From positions 62,001 through 126,000 of the forward strand of contig CAWUHX010000397.1 in NCBI GenBank assembly GCA_963922205.1: 64,000 bases of DNA, in the 5' to 3' direction. This document shows positions 1-11,476 of the stretch, piece by piece (within the stretch, counting starts at the first letter, position 1; every line of letters starts with the position of its first letter). The DNA is from Romanomermis culicivorax. Lineage: Eukaryota > Nematoda > Enoplea > Mermithida > Mermithidae. The position numbers were made by a program, and so were the translations under genes. Under the pieces are notes generated by a model. It had not been told where the DNA came from. It searched no databases and worked only from the letters and a program-made list of their open reading frames with translations.

Positions 1-1585
1 TTAAAATTCTGTTTGACCAATATTTCAGAATATGGAAAATTATCCATGCTCCAGTGTTGTCTTATGTATGAGTCTTTACCATTCGATTTGTTGACTGGTT
101 CATACTCGTGGTAATCAACTTCCAGAGATGTTATCTCCAACAACTGCTTAGTTTCTTTCCTATACCTCAGGAAATTTTCATATAAAACCATGGATACCAG
201 TTCATTAAGTTTACTAAAACTTTTTCCCTGATTAACCATATCCACTACCTTCTTCGTAATCCGAGCTCTAATCTGCTTTTCGGACAAAGCTTCCTAGAAC
301 TCTTCATCTTCACTTAATGTATCATATCCATCTACATTCTTACTTTTTTCCTTGACGGTATAGTCAGGATGAATTCCTTTACTGATGCTTAACTCTCTCC
401 CTCTATTCGGGTTTGCTTCATGATGAGGGAAGCTGTACTCTGTATAGCCTCAAAATGAGGTGTCCAATTGGGCAGCCATACAGGCATACATCTCCTGCCT
501 CATTACGTGATATATTGATGATGATTGTGGCTCTTCCACTTCCAGACTTCCACAAAAGATCTGTGGGAAGTTCTCGCCATGAATCATATTAAAAAATCTG
601 TACAGCCTAAAGGCCATCCCCTGAATCTGATCTGCTTTCATCAAATCATGCCCAGAATATTGGTATCCGACCTCGACTTCCATAGCTAACTCATAGTGGA
701 AAAATGCTAAGAAAACCAACAATGAGTTCTAGGCATCCAGTGCTGAATACCTTATTCCAAATTGTGTCAAACTATGCCTACAAAATTGTTCACGTTGCCC
801 TCTCTGATGGAAATCCATTTGAAAATAACCAATGTCCACCAGATACAACTCCATGAACAACCCTTTCAGCTTAAACCTTTCGGGGCAAAGTCCCAACTTC
901 CTGGGCATTGCCAAAAACCTTCCATTTAACTGGTCTCCTAGCTTGGCTACGTCATAATAACAGCCATATGAAGACATAACTCTGTGCTTGATCTCTGCTG
1001 TTAGATCAATATCTTGGTGTTTTCTACCTGCGCCATTAACATTCCAAATGGCAACCAGATCTGTAACCAAGTTGTATCCAACAAGAAGCATGTCTGAATC
1101 TAAGAGCTCATGAATGAGCGTCCATTCCTTCGGCATGATTGTCATAGTATCTACAACAAAGGTATCTCCAGTTACCATTGAAAAGCTAATGACTCTAGTG
1201 AACTCCTTACGTAATGGGTTATCAACCCCAGAAGCTGCAAAAACTTTGCTCACATACTCCTGTGTTACCTTTTCGGTGTCAAAAGGGATCACTGGCTGTC
1301 CTCAAAACCTGCCATTTTTAAGGTTTTGATCATCTCAGTCACCTTACCTATCTGAACCATCTTCAGCTCAGTTAATTCCAATGGATATCTGCCGAAATTT
1401 GTAGCAAACCATCGGTCTAATTCACTGGCTCTGACAATGCGTTGTGGTCTAAAAATTCAGACAAAACATTTACTACCTTTCTCTGAAAATTTTTCCAAGT
1501 GGACAGACATCGGTTAATTTCTACCTTCACCACAGATAGTAAGCACAAATAGAAAATTGCAAGCAGGGGACAATAAGGTACCAAA
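1..1585 (-). pseudogene. Broken DEDDy-type 3'-5' exonuclease frame, putative ORF3 of Gyp-1
   Basis: A long minus-strand frame runs from about 1585 to the window edge, roughly 500 codons with the end missing. It has frameshifts near 1435 and 1293 and in-frame stops at 729-731 (TAG), 450-452 (TGA) and 294-296 (TAG). The middle part matches the DEDDy (RNase D/WRN-exo-like) fold. Exo I is a D-T-E triad (D about 1280-1278, E 1274-1272). Exo II is a VGYNLVTD-type motif with its Asp at 1061-1059. Exo III is a Y-x3-D box (Y 749-747, D 737-735). All catalytic residues are therefore present. Known members trim 3' ends of RNA or single-stranded DNA. The frame lies on the same strand as Gyp-1, about 1.2 kb past its integrase, and is equally decayed, so I infer it is that element's ORF3. 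A captured host exonuclease gene is the alternative. Confidence 0.6.
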
Positions 1586-2784
1586 CATATATTGGGTTAG
1601 TGTTGGCAGATAGCTAAACACAAGTGCGGCCCAACTTCTACCTTTTAAGGGAGTACATGCACAGACCACCTGCGTCCTCCATCACTCGACTGCTAGCCCT
1701 CTCAATCCAATGCCCAAAACAGCCTATCCAACTGATGATTTGAGAATTTCCAAGAAGAATTTTAAAAGATACTTACTAATTTAAACAAAATGAGGAAATT
1801 CTTAGAAATTTTAATAAAGATGGAATTTTAAAATTTAAGCAATTTTGAAATTATCTACCCCTAGTCGACTAGTTTCTACACTCCACTTCTTCTCCATCAC
1901 ATAGACAAATTTATTCAACTCCCTATGTGTGTAGGGGAATAATGAGGTTTTGCAAAAAGTCCAAATCTCACGCTACGGGCAGCTTTGCCACACTTTTCCA
2001 AGTTTGACAGAACAAATTTGTTCCCACTAAATTTTGAAAATTGTCTAGGCCTTCATCTAGACCCCCGTGGGCTATAACTTTCTGCTTTGCCTAAAATTTT
2101 TAGATTAACCAAGTATTTCAACTTAGATCGCTTACCATCAATCAAAAAATACCGATTATCCTGCTGCACTTGCGGCTGACCATAGGCAATGTGGGGGTCC
2201 TTGACCAGCTATGGTTTGGTGCGGCATCCGTTGGGGGGCCGGGACATCTCTTCTGCTTCTTTTTCAAATTCCTCTAATTCGGCCCTATCAATTTTGGAAA
2301 TTTTTTATAACTTTATGAGAGCTGAAAAATCAACAAAGTTTCAGCTTTTGCTACTTTTTGTCTCTTTTCACTCTAAAACTCTATGGTTTTCCAATTCTTC
2401 CAGTATTCACAGAATTGGTGGGCAACAATTAACTAATCTCTCCAAAAAAATTAATCACACTTGGGGGAATTCAAAGATTAGGGCGGCAAAAAAAATGTAA
2501 AAAATTTAAGATTTCTGCCAGGAGTGGGTTTTTATCAAGAATTTTGAAAATTTTAAGACTTACACGAGGAAAACTTAAAAATTTACGATAAATACGTGAT
2601 AAATACATTAAATAAATACAAATAAATACAATTTGTACCTAATCACAAAATTTGGGATGCAAAAGTATGGGGGGGGGGGGGTAATCACACACACACATAC
2701 AAAAAATACAGGCAGTTTGTAATTCTGAATTTTTGAATCTACAGTAAACTGCATGTCAATCGATGACACGTCATTAGACTGCAG
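1586..2784. other. Non-coding spacer between exonuclease frame and integrase
   Basis: No reading frame here resembles a known protein. The stretch is AT-rich with T/A runs. It should hold untranslated sequence of Gyp-1 if the exonuclease frame belongs to that element. I found no copy of the sequence flanking the element's 5' end, so no LTR can be placed here. Confidence 0.5.
2669..2681. repeat. Poly-G run followed by a short CA repeat
   Basis: Thirteen consecutive G residues, followed after TAAT by about five CA dinucleotides. On the minus strand this is a C run. It does not look like a polypurine tract for the minus-strand element because the purines are on the wrong strand. Confidence 0.9.
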
Positions 2785-4323
2785 CTATCTGCCAGTCTCC
2801 AAGCGAAAGTGCTTTAACCTGCTCACAGATACCACCTGCTTTTTCAGCGGCTCTTTCCAGTGCACGATTTTAAGCACATTATCTGATAATCTTCTATTAT
2901 CAGTAACAATATATGGTCCTTGCCACGGACGACCCAGTTTTTTCTGTTTATCGACTTTCAGCAAAACCCAATCATTGACTGGATAATCATGAGCCTTTGC
3001 TTTACAATCAAAAAACTTTTTACTGTTCTCGGCAGCTTTCCTGATGTTTTCAGAAACAGTCTCATAAGTTTCTACTAAACTTTTGGTTAGTATATGCTTA
3101 TAAGCCTTATAGTTCATTAGCAGAACTATATTTCTTGCGACACCAATACTGATGCCAAAATTAGCCTCATTCCACCTCAACAAAGCAAATGGTGAACATC
3201 TTGTTGAGGTGTGAGGAGTGACGTTGTAAGCAAAAACAACAGATTGCAAATATCTGTTTAACTTGTCTGAATCCTCTATAGCAATCTTCCGCAACTGCTT
3301 AATCAAGGTTCGGTTAAACCTTTCAACCATTCCATTTTCTTTTGGATGGTAGGCAACTGTGAAAATTTTCTGACATTCTTACAACTTACACCCTGACATC
3401 ATTAGATCAGCTGTAAAGCATGAACCGTTATCACTCAATAATTTCACTGGGGTTCCATGCCTAAACACAATATTTCATAGAAAACTGTCCACAATGGTTA
3501 CAGCAGATTGATCCAGAATCATTTCTGCTTCTACTCATTTTGTAAAGTAATCTTGAAATACTATCACATATAGTCTCTTCTGACTTATGGGAGAGATTCC
3601 TACGATATCCACAGAGACTATGTCAAAGGGTCCTATAGGTATGATTGGATTTAATGGCGGTATTGTAGCCTTTCCTGGAGTAGTGAATTGACATATTGGA
3701 CAAAAGCTGATCCAGCTCGGAACATCCTTTTCGATGCTTGGCCACCAGAACCACTTTTTAATAATAGCAAGGGTTCTCTTAAACCCTTGATGCGTCATCC
3801 TCACTGCACCATGATACTGATGTAAGACAACTTTTTTGAGAACAGAGGGCACAACAACTTGATCCTCTGCCTCGCCAAAAGTCTCTCTATATAGTATCCC
3901 TTGATCGATATAAAACTTACTTTGAGACTTGGTGCTGCTGTTAGCACCTAGTTTCTCGAAGATTACCTTTAGATCTTTATCCTTTCCTTGCAACTGAGCC
4001 ATCAAGGCATTTGAGACAAGCCCTTTCGGTCTAACATCCTCAATTTGAGGGTCTTCCTCAAACTCCTTCTCTTTCAGTTCGAAAATTCTCTTTATCTTTT
4101 CTATAGGTTTTGCTTGCCCAGGAGGATGTCCTCCTTCCTCCTGCTGCAAGTTTTTTGCTATTTGTCTAGTGACTACTGCCTCAATTTCATATTTCTCAGG
4201 CATTTGATAATTATCAAATTCTGGAGAAAGATTAAGTTGAGTGTCATTACTACCATCATAAATTGAAGCCACTGAAGCTGTGGCCATCTTCACAAAATTG
4301 AAGACTCCTACAGCCTCATCCAC
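2785..4323 (-). pseudogene. Ty3/gypsy integrase of Gyp-1
   Basis: Integrase joins retroelement cDNA to host DNA. Two open blocks (3535-4323 and 2785-3330) are separated by stops and a likely frameshift. The N-terminal block has an H2C2 zinc-binding pattern ending CPIC at about 3690. The catalytic core begins with a VSVD segment (first Asp) near 3610. The second Asp lies in a LLSDNG motif within the broken stretch near 3430. The Glu is in the NGMVERF motif near 3325. The C-terminal part ends at 2785 with no chromodomain visible. It follows RNase H on the same strand with a few bases of overlap, as in a gypsy polyprotein. The QDYFTK block after the first Asp is shared with Q and, partly, P. Confidence 0.85.
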
Positions 4324-6021
4324 TATCTCCTCTGAGTTTCCGAAGTTGGTTCACTAAAACTTTGTGGTTTTGGTTAATAACTTGGTATTCAGCAAGAGAT
4401 TTCACTTCTATTTTCTGAAAGATAAGTTCCCACTTTGGTGGCAACTTTTCTTTCTGTTCATCCGGTTCCTCCTTTCGGGAGAGAAAATCTGCCATGGCAT
4501 TTTGTCTACTAGGCAGATACTCCAATTTATGATTGAACTGGCAAATGAATGCGCACCACCTCTTGAGTTTGTCGTTAGTTTGTGTGTTGACCCTCATTGA
4601 TAATAAAGGTTTGTTGTCAGTTTGAATCGTGACCTTTGACCCAAGAGATAATAAGTATAAATTTTTAGGCCATAAACTGCAGCTAAGTATTCTCTTTTGG
4701 TGGCGCACCATTTCCTCTCTTCTGCCTGCGATATCCAACTATTGTAGGCTATTACCCAATGCTCTGAGTCAGTCTCTTGACATATCACTGCTCCCAATGC
4801 AATTCCACTAGCATCCATTTGAAGGATGAATCGGGCAGATCCATCTAGAATTGGATGTTGTAGGAAACGCACTGAGGTCAATGCTACTTTGAGCATCTCA
4901 AAAGTTTGGTAATGTAACTGTGTCACATTCCACGTTCCCTTCTTACCTGTTAATTTGTACAAGGGTTCAGCTAGTGCTGCCAGGTCTGGTATAAATTTCT
5001 TACACCATTGTAGCATACCTAGGAATCTTAGAATTTTCTTAACAGAATCTGGGAATGAAAACTCTGTTATCGCCTTGACTTTCTTAAGATCCGGAGAAAT
5101 TCCATTTGCATCCAAGATGTGTCCTAAAAAGTGGACTTTCTCAGGAAGAAATTCACATTTCTCCAGCTTAAGAGTCAACTTAGCCTTCCTCAATGCTTCT
5201 AGCACCAATGTCAAATTCTCTAAGTGTTCCTCCAACATATTCGAGAAGATGATTATATCATCTATGTACACTAGGCAAGCTTTCCATACCAAATCCCCAA
5301 GGATTCTCTCCATCATTCTTTGAAATTGGGCAGGTGAATTCTTCAAACCAAACGGCATTACTTTAAATTGAAACAATCCTTCCTGACATATAAAAGCTGT
5401 TTTCTCCTTGCTCTCTTCCTCCATTGGGACCTGCCAATATCTGGACTTCAAATCTAGAGTCATATAAAACTTAGCTCTTCCAAGGCAATCTAAATACGCA
5501 TCCATTCTTCGGATGGGATATTTATCATCCTTGGTCACCTTGTTTATGCCTCTAAAATCAACTTCAAGTCTCGTAGTTCCATCTTTTTTCCCTACTAGGA
5601 ACAAATGTGCAGCCCATGGTGACTCCAAGGGCTCTATCACTCCTTGGTCTAACATTTCTTTAATATGTGGCCTCACTCCAGGCCAACTATTAATTGCAGT
5701 TTTGTAATACCTCTTCGCTACAGGTCTTGCATTCCCTGTATCTATTTTGCACGTAAGAGCTGGAGTTGTAGTTGCTGGATCACCAGGCAAGCTAAAGACA
5801 TCTCTATACTCTAACAGAGATTCTATTGCTTTTGATTTCTGCTCTTCTGAAAATTTGGCTTTAGATATCATCATGCATAGTGAAGTATAAAACTTTACAG
5901 AATCAGATTTTGATACTGCAGTCATTTCTTTCTTTACCATACAGGCCTGATACTCTTTCTCCTCCTTTATTTTTTCCATTTCTTTCACTTTTTTGTAAGT
6001 ATCATAATCTTCAATTAACAT
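4316..6021 (-). pseudogene. Ty3/gypsy reverse transcriptase and RNase H of Gyp-1
   Basis: The 475-codon frame 4594-6021 carries the RT. It has the VDFRGINKVT block, the LDLKSRYWQ block with the first catalytic Asp, an intact YIDD box and FLGHIL. RNase H begins at an LQMDASG motif near 4810. A frameshift in the 4600-4740 overlap moves RNase H into the second frame (4316-4738), which contains TDNKPLL and ends in ADFLSRK. The polymerase makes element cDNA in the particle and RNase H removes the template RNA. The RT centre looks intact, but the frameshift and upstream stops make the copy defective. The frame continues from the protease through a linker at 6022-6270 that has several in-frame stops. 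Confidence 0.92.
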
Positions 6022-6270
6022 TTATTCTGTATAGCCAATGATTTGACCTCTCTCAAATCGAAAACCAGAACCCGTGTTATCGGAGATTATTACTACAAAC
6101 TACTCCTGTGATCTGTCTACAACTGCTTTTTCCATTCTGAACTTCGTTTCAGAATTTCTTGATTCCACAATAATTCCATTTAATGTAGCATCTCCATGCT
6201 GATCCCAAAGTTTTGCCATGATCAAAACATCTGTTACATATGGAATGTAGGTTTTCCCACATGAGATAAT

Positions 6271-6945
6271 TCAAATAGCTGTCTTTAGTAGACAAATTTT
6301 AGGATAAACACTTTGATTTGTGCAATCAGTCAACACAATACTAACTTTAGGCACTTCTTCCACTACCATTTGCACAGTAGTTACAGAAGGGACTTGAACT
6401 ATGTCAATCACTTCATCAATGTCTTGTATTGTCATGGCATTCCTTTCAAAATCAATAACCACACCTAAATCTGGGTGTCCTAGAAAATCCATGTGCAAGA
6501 TCAGGTCTTCACCTGCATCTGGCAACACTATAGCATTTACTGGAAAATGTTCAAATTCGGTCTTCATACAAAATGGCACATACCCGAAGGCATGCACAAT
6601 TTTTCCATCAGCTACAGTCACCTTAAGATAACGAGGGTACACTGTGTAATCAAAGTCTAATGCCTTTTTCAAGAGCTTAGAAGACATAACCATACATTGG
6701 GCTCCTGAATCAATCAAGGCTCTGATAGCTGTTTCTCCAATAACTACATTAATGTAGAATGGAACTGTCTTTGGATAATTTTCCAACAACTTTTTCTGTA
6801 TATCTGTCACTTTTCTTCCATACTTTACATGAGCCAAATCTCTACTTTTCACTTTTCCTAGAGGTGTCACCTTATCCAGGTGAATAATACTTCCTGGAAT
6901 CAGGCTTGGAGATTTGTCACTACTCTGTTTGCTTTCATCATTCAC
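6271..6945 (-). pseudogene. Retropepsin-like aspartic protease of Gyp-1
   Basis: This frame of 224 codons contains ALIDSGAQC, the D-S-G active site of retroviral-type aspartic proteases, at about residue 80. A DLILHMDFLG segment further on corresponds to the conserved IIG-D-L element. Such proteases cleave the Gag-Pol polyprotein. It opens only ten bases from the hAT insertion. Deleting the hAT and one copy of its duplicated target joins this frame to the sequence downstream of gag, so before the insertion it continued further upstream. It ends at a TAA and the same frame continues into RT with extra stops. Confidence 0.88.
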
Positions 6946-6956
6946 ATCTGTATGGC

Positions 6957-7623
6957 CAGGGCCGTGCCAAGGATTTTTGCGGCCCGGTGCAAAGTAGATT
7001 TTTGCGGCCCTATTTTTTAAAATTAGTAGGTATATACATCTATACAGTCCTAAACGTCTATGCAGTCATTTTCACGTGAAATAAGTCTTAAATGGGAAAT
7101 TCTATTGGTGTTGCACATCTCATATTGCAGAAAAAAGTTTTTTTCTTGCATCACGAATCAGGATACATAAAGAATAGCATAGGCGAGGCAACAAAATTTT
7201 CTATGTGTATTACGTCCAACTGAATTCACACATTACTGAACGATACTGTGGCTACGTATACAAGTATACAAAAAAATTTTAAAAACGAACAAATAACATA
7301 TTCACAACAATATTTTTCGAGCCTTTTGGGCTGAAAATTCAGATATAACTTCTGAAAAGTCAATATTGGAAGACAAATCGTTTTCAATTGAAATAATGGC
7401 CAATGAATTTAGACGATCATCTAGTGAATGATGAAACATCAAATTTTCTGTTACACAGAAGTGCACATTATTATTTTTATTCGTGTTCGCGTTGTCTAGC
7501 ATACATATAGTGTACAATATATGTATACAAAGTACAAACTTAGGTCAGTTAAGTTTTTGCGGCCCCTAATTCTTTGCGGCCCGGTGCGGCTGTACCCTTC
7601 GCACCCCCCAAGGCACGGCTCTG
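6957..7623 (-). mobile_element. Non-autonomous hAT transposon inserted in Gyp-1
   Basis: The 667-bp insert starts CAGGGCCGTGCC and ends with the inverse complement of CAGAGCCGTGCC. It is flanked by a perfect 8-bp direct repeat, TGTATGGC, at 6949-6956 and 7624-7631. Eight-base duplications and CAG-type inverted termini are the hallmark of hAT elements. Sub-terminal GCGGCCC motifs recur at both ends. It retains a piece of hAT transposase, so it is an internal-deletion derivative and not an unrelated MITE. Confidence 0.93.
7302..7517 (-). pseudogene. hAT transposase C-terminal remnant
   Basis: A 71-codon frame resembles the C-terminal dimerisation region of animal hAT transposases of the ZMYM/DUF4371 type. 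The recognisable part is the RLNSLAIISIEN segment followed by IDFSEVI and an acidic/basic tail ending soon afterwards. The catalytic and zinc-finger parts are absent. The insert is far too short to encode a full transposase, so it would have depended on a complete relative to move. Confidence 0.7.
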
Positions 7624-7755
7624 TGTATGGCTTGTCATCATTACATTATACGAACTAGGTTACGACTGGTTCAAAACAAATGATCCTGCCTGGTCCTGGA
7701 CCATACTAGCCTGAATTGCCAGTTGACCAGTTGATGCAGGTAGCATCAACTGAGG

Positions 7756-9995
7756 CTACCTCTGCAACTGGATGCCTTGCTCTCTAGGCCTGCAGAATTC
7801 CCTGTATCTCTCAAATTCTGGTTTATACTCATACATTTGATCTTCTTCCTGGAATCCTACATAATAGGCGTCTCTTCCACTTTCTCTGAATCCAAACTGA
7901 GGTCCACCTCTACCTCTAAAATTTCCTCTAAATGAAGCGTTTCTATCACCACCATAATACTGGTTCAGCATGCCACGGTTAAATCCGCTGCATTGCTGTT
8001 CCTGATGTCGGTAAGCTAAAGTTTTACACTCCTCTGTAGCATGAGTATTTTTCTTATGATAAATGCAATAGGGTCTCTGCTGCTTCCCCTGCTTCTGCTT
8101 TTCAGCAGACGCAGACTTCACAGTAGTCAACTTCTTTAAAGCTTCATTTTGAGTAACCTGTAATTTTTCTACTTTCTGAACTAATTGTAGCCATTCCTTT
8201 GAGAGAATAGCTAAAAATGACACCTTAGCCTGCTCCTCGTTAGTCTGCTTGACATCACGAGTTGATGTGCCAGGTTGCATCTCTTCACCATTCTTGTCAC
8301 TTCTCTCTTCTTCCACTGCATTTTGCAACTGATTTTGTGGTCTTGACTTTGTCTGGTTATACTTTTTAGTATTTCCATATGGAGCATTCCCTACAAAAGC
8401 AATTTTTGGGCACTTCTCAGTAGCCACAACTTGGTTCACTACAATCGGCTTATCTTTGGCTCCAAAAGTAGTAAAAACGTTCTTATACTTTTTATCAATC
8501 TGTGTTACAGCATATGCAGGGTCTTGCCATGTTTTCATCGATGGCAATACATCCTGCAACTCTGCCTGATATAATGGACTACTTTTATAAATAAAGGCAT
8601 TAATAATATTCTCTTTCCTTACTTGATTTGTCTGATCTGTATAGACCAGATCCACATGATTGCTCAAGCTTTTAAAACACTCCAAGGCTGACTCGCCTTC
8701 TTCCTGTTTCAAATTGAATAGTTTCCTTTTGAGCATCGTCAAACCATAAGTCGGTGGGAGATACATTAATATATTTCTCCGCCCTTCTGTATAACTTGAG
8801 GATGTTCTTGCTATCCTCCTAGCCATATTTTGAGACAACCTTCTCAGACATTTCTTCTTGATCTTGTCTGTAGTATTCTCCAGAAACTCACTTTCCAGAT
8901 CAGTGAAAAACTTGAGCACCTCCATCGGCTTTATACTATCATGTAAAGGTCTATGTTTCAAGGCCTTTACCACATCTCTAACCTCTACTTCTACACTTGA
9001 GCTAGAGTTAGACGTAGATGAACTGCTACTATCACTGTCTAGTAGTGTCTACTCCTAGCTCTTGATCTGTGTGATCTCCTTTCACTCTTTGATTTCCTCT
9101 TTCTCTTCTTCTCAGGGCTAAGTTCGGCTCTATGTGGGGTATCTCTCCAAGGAGTAGGACGAGATAATCTATCCTCTCCCTGGGATGATTCCTCACAGAT
9201 AGTCACCTTCCTTTCCCTAGACTTTCTATTTTCTGAGTAACCATAGGCATTTGATTGTGCTTGTTCAGCATTCCTCAAACTCTGTGGTTCTTCAGTCCAT
9301 AGTTTATCTCTCCTAGAGTATCTGTCTCTATTCTCTTGAGATTTTACATAAACTTCTGATTGAACCTTTCTTTTAGGTTCATTTACTCTTTCTACTCTAC
9401 TCTCTAAGTAAGAAGACTCACTTATCTTCTTTCGTTGATCTTCTTCTGTTTCCTTTTTGCGATCCTCCCCGCTTTCAATTACTCTGATTAATAATTCGAC
9501 CTTTTTCTCCAAGGCGTTAATTTATAAATCATTCCAGTTGACTCCTTCCCTTTGATCTTCGCCTCGAAGCCAATTCGCCATTTCCAGTTCCTATTGCCTT
9601 GAGTATTTATTGTTGTATAATTCCGCCAGTGCGTCCTCGTAATATTCGTTGTAATTCATGTCCACCATATTTGACCTCCACACCAGTTTTGATTTTCGTC
9701 TATTCTCTTTGGCCATCGGGTGCACCATTTTTGAGGGTGACGTCAGTCTTTCTCCTGGGAAGATCTGATGACCTTTGACATTTATGCTAACAGTAGCTTC
9801 AATCTCGGCTTGCCTAGCCATCTCGAAACTACTCCTCCTCAATTCTCCTTCCACTCTTGCCATTTTGGCATTTTTACCCTCTCGCCTCACTTCATTCTCA
9901 GGCACCTGTGTTTGAATCTGTCCTACCACTGCATGTTCTTCAGTGGAGTCAAAATTCGAAACACTAGGTTCATGTGACCTAGGAGGTGTCCTCAA
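7756..9995 (-). pseudogene. Gag polyprotein of Gyp-1, broken
   Basis: Three open blocks (9591-9995, 9039-9512, 7756-8973) read as one Gag. They are separated by in-frame TAG and TAA codons between 9590 and 9513 and a frameshift near 9040. The first block is basic and charged. The second ends in an Arg/Ser-rich stretch. The third begins with a Ser-rich acidic run, then a capsid-like helical region, and near its C-terminus (about 8070) a C-x2-H-x4-H-x4-C knuckle, a variant common in gypsy Gags. A glycine/arginine-rich tail follows. Gag packages element RNA in particles. It lies just upstream of protease, as expected, with the hAT insert in between. Confidence 0.8.
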
Positions 9996-10559
9996 AGTTT
10001 TCCTACCGGATTACTCATTTTCTTTACTTTTCTGGTGTGTGAGTAGAACCCTGGAGGTTTAGTTATTTTCCTGGTGGTTCTCCGGTTATCCATCATGAGA
10101 GGCCTTAAGAGTCCACCACTTGTTAGGCTGCTGTGGGGTCAAGATGAAGTAACCAACCTTTGGGTTTAGACAAAGGAAGTTGCAACAGATCTGACCACAG
10201 GCTAACAAAAACCATAAACTAAAAACTCTCTCACACGGTTCACCAGATACACACCAGTACTTCACCAAACCTCAGGCAGAACACTCCTATCCTTATGAAA
10301 ACCTATACTACACTCACAAAACAATACAAGTTACCAGTTCAACTTGTATTCAGAATGCAACGAGTGATGCCAGAAACAATAATAAAAATAATTATAAAGT
10401 AGATGGCAATTGGCGGCGACACTCCCATGAAATCACAATTTTTTCATAATGAATAAATACACAAAAACTCAGGAAACAGTAGCTACATATTTATATGTAA
10501 ATTTTGCTTTTTCTTTTCGCCACTTTTTGCTGTGTCATACGGCCTGTGCAGAAGCTGAA
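9996..10559 (-). other. Probable 5' leader of Gyp-1, LTR not resolved
   Basis: No gene is visible. On the minus strand a TGGTGGAC sequence near 10120 could be a primer-binding site, which would place a 5' LTR just above it. I could not find a matching 3' LTR in the window, so neither boundary is assigned. The 10270-10700 part is plain AT-rich sequence. Confidence 0.35.
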
Positions 10560-11476
10560 CATGTGCAACTGTGGCAACCCCGACATTTCTTCATTGAACA
10601 GATAGCAGTGATTTCAGTCATCAGTTATGATGTGAAATCAGTGCCATGATCAGGCTGAAGAATCTGCTGTGCCCTGTGCTCACAGACAATTTGCGTTACA
10701 AAAAGTCAGGCTATGGTGTGCCCAGTAATATCCAGAGTAGCAAAAGCCTCGACCCATTTCATAAAGTAGTTGATGAAGACTAGAATGAAACCATTGCCAG
10801 CCTCACTAGTGGTCATTGGTCCCATACAGTCGACAACTGCCCGATGAAACAGCCCCGTAATGGTGATAGGTTTCAGGGTTGCAGTGGTTTTCTGTCGAGC
10901 GGGCTTATTCCCTTGGCAAAGATCACACCGCTGACAGAAGGACTTGAGGTCCTGACTGAGGGAAGGCCAGTGGTATCTGCGAGCCATGAGCTGCGCAGTA
11001 CATTTAGCACCAAAGTGTCCAGCTAAGATGTCATCATGATGAGCTCGGAGAATGGTAGTAACCATGGATCTAGGAATGACAATCTTGTTGGACTCGCCTG
11101 TCCATTTCTGAAGGATGTTATCCAACAGATGGTAGCCTCACACATCATTCTGGTCGCCCAGAGATTTAAGAGAGCAAATGATGGTGGCTAAGTCCGGATC
11201 CTCCAGTTGAGCAGCAAGAAGGTTGGGGTGCTGTGCACCAAGCAATATCTCAGCATAATTCTCAGATCATACAGTGCGCTCCACACTAGCAGTGATTGTC
11301 GCTGAAGTACTTGATCTCGCCAGGTGCTGCACACCATCAGTGATCATCATGATATGTCCCTCAGGTCTGTAAAGGGGAGTATTGTCAATACTCTGACAGG
11401 TTAGAGAGGTAGGATCCAGCAGGCGGGATAATGCGTCAGCATTACCACACCTGCCTGATCCAACCACATGGCACAA
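10560..11476 (-). pseudogene. RNase H tail and integrase fragment (element C)
   Basis: The frame 11267-11476 contains GNADALSRLL, the typical end of gypsy RNase H. The frame 10706-11125 holds the integrase H2C2 zinc-binding domain (HHDD...GHF with CQRCDLC) and the start of the core, where a VVDCMGP motif carries the first Asp. Past a stop at 10706 the frame continues to about 10560 with a PDHGTDF motif, the second Asp. The remainder is missing. The block follows directly on an envelope-like frame (11442-12360) on the same strand, overlapping it by 35 bases. Confidence 0.82.

Noticed and set aside
1586-10450. LTR pair of Gyp-1
   Set aside because: No sequence near 10.1-10.4 kb is repeated between 1 and 2785; the 3' LTR may lie outside the window.
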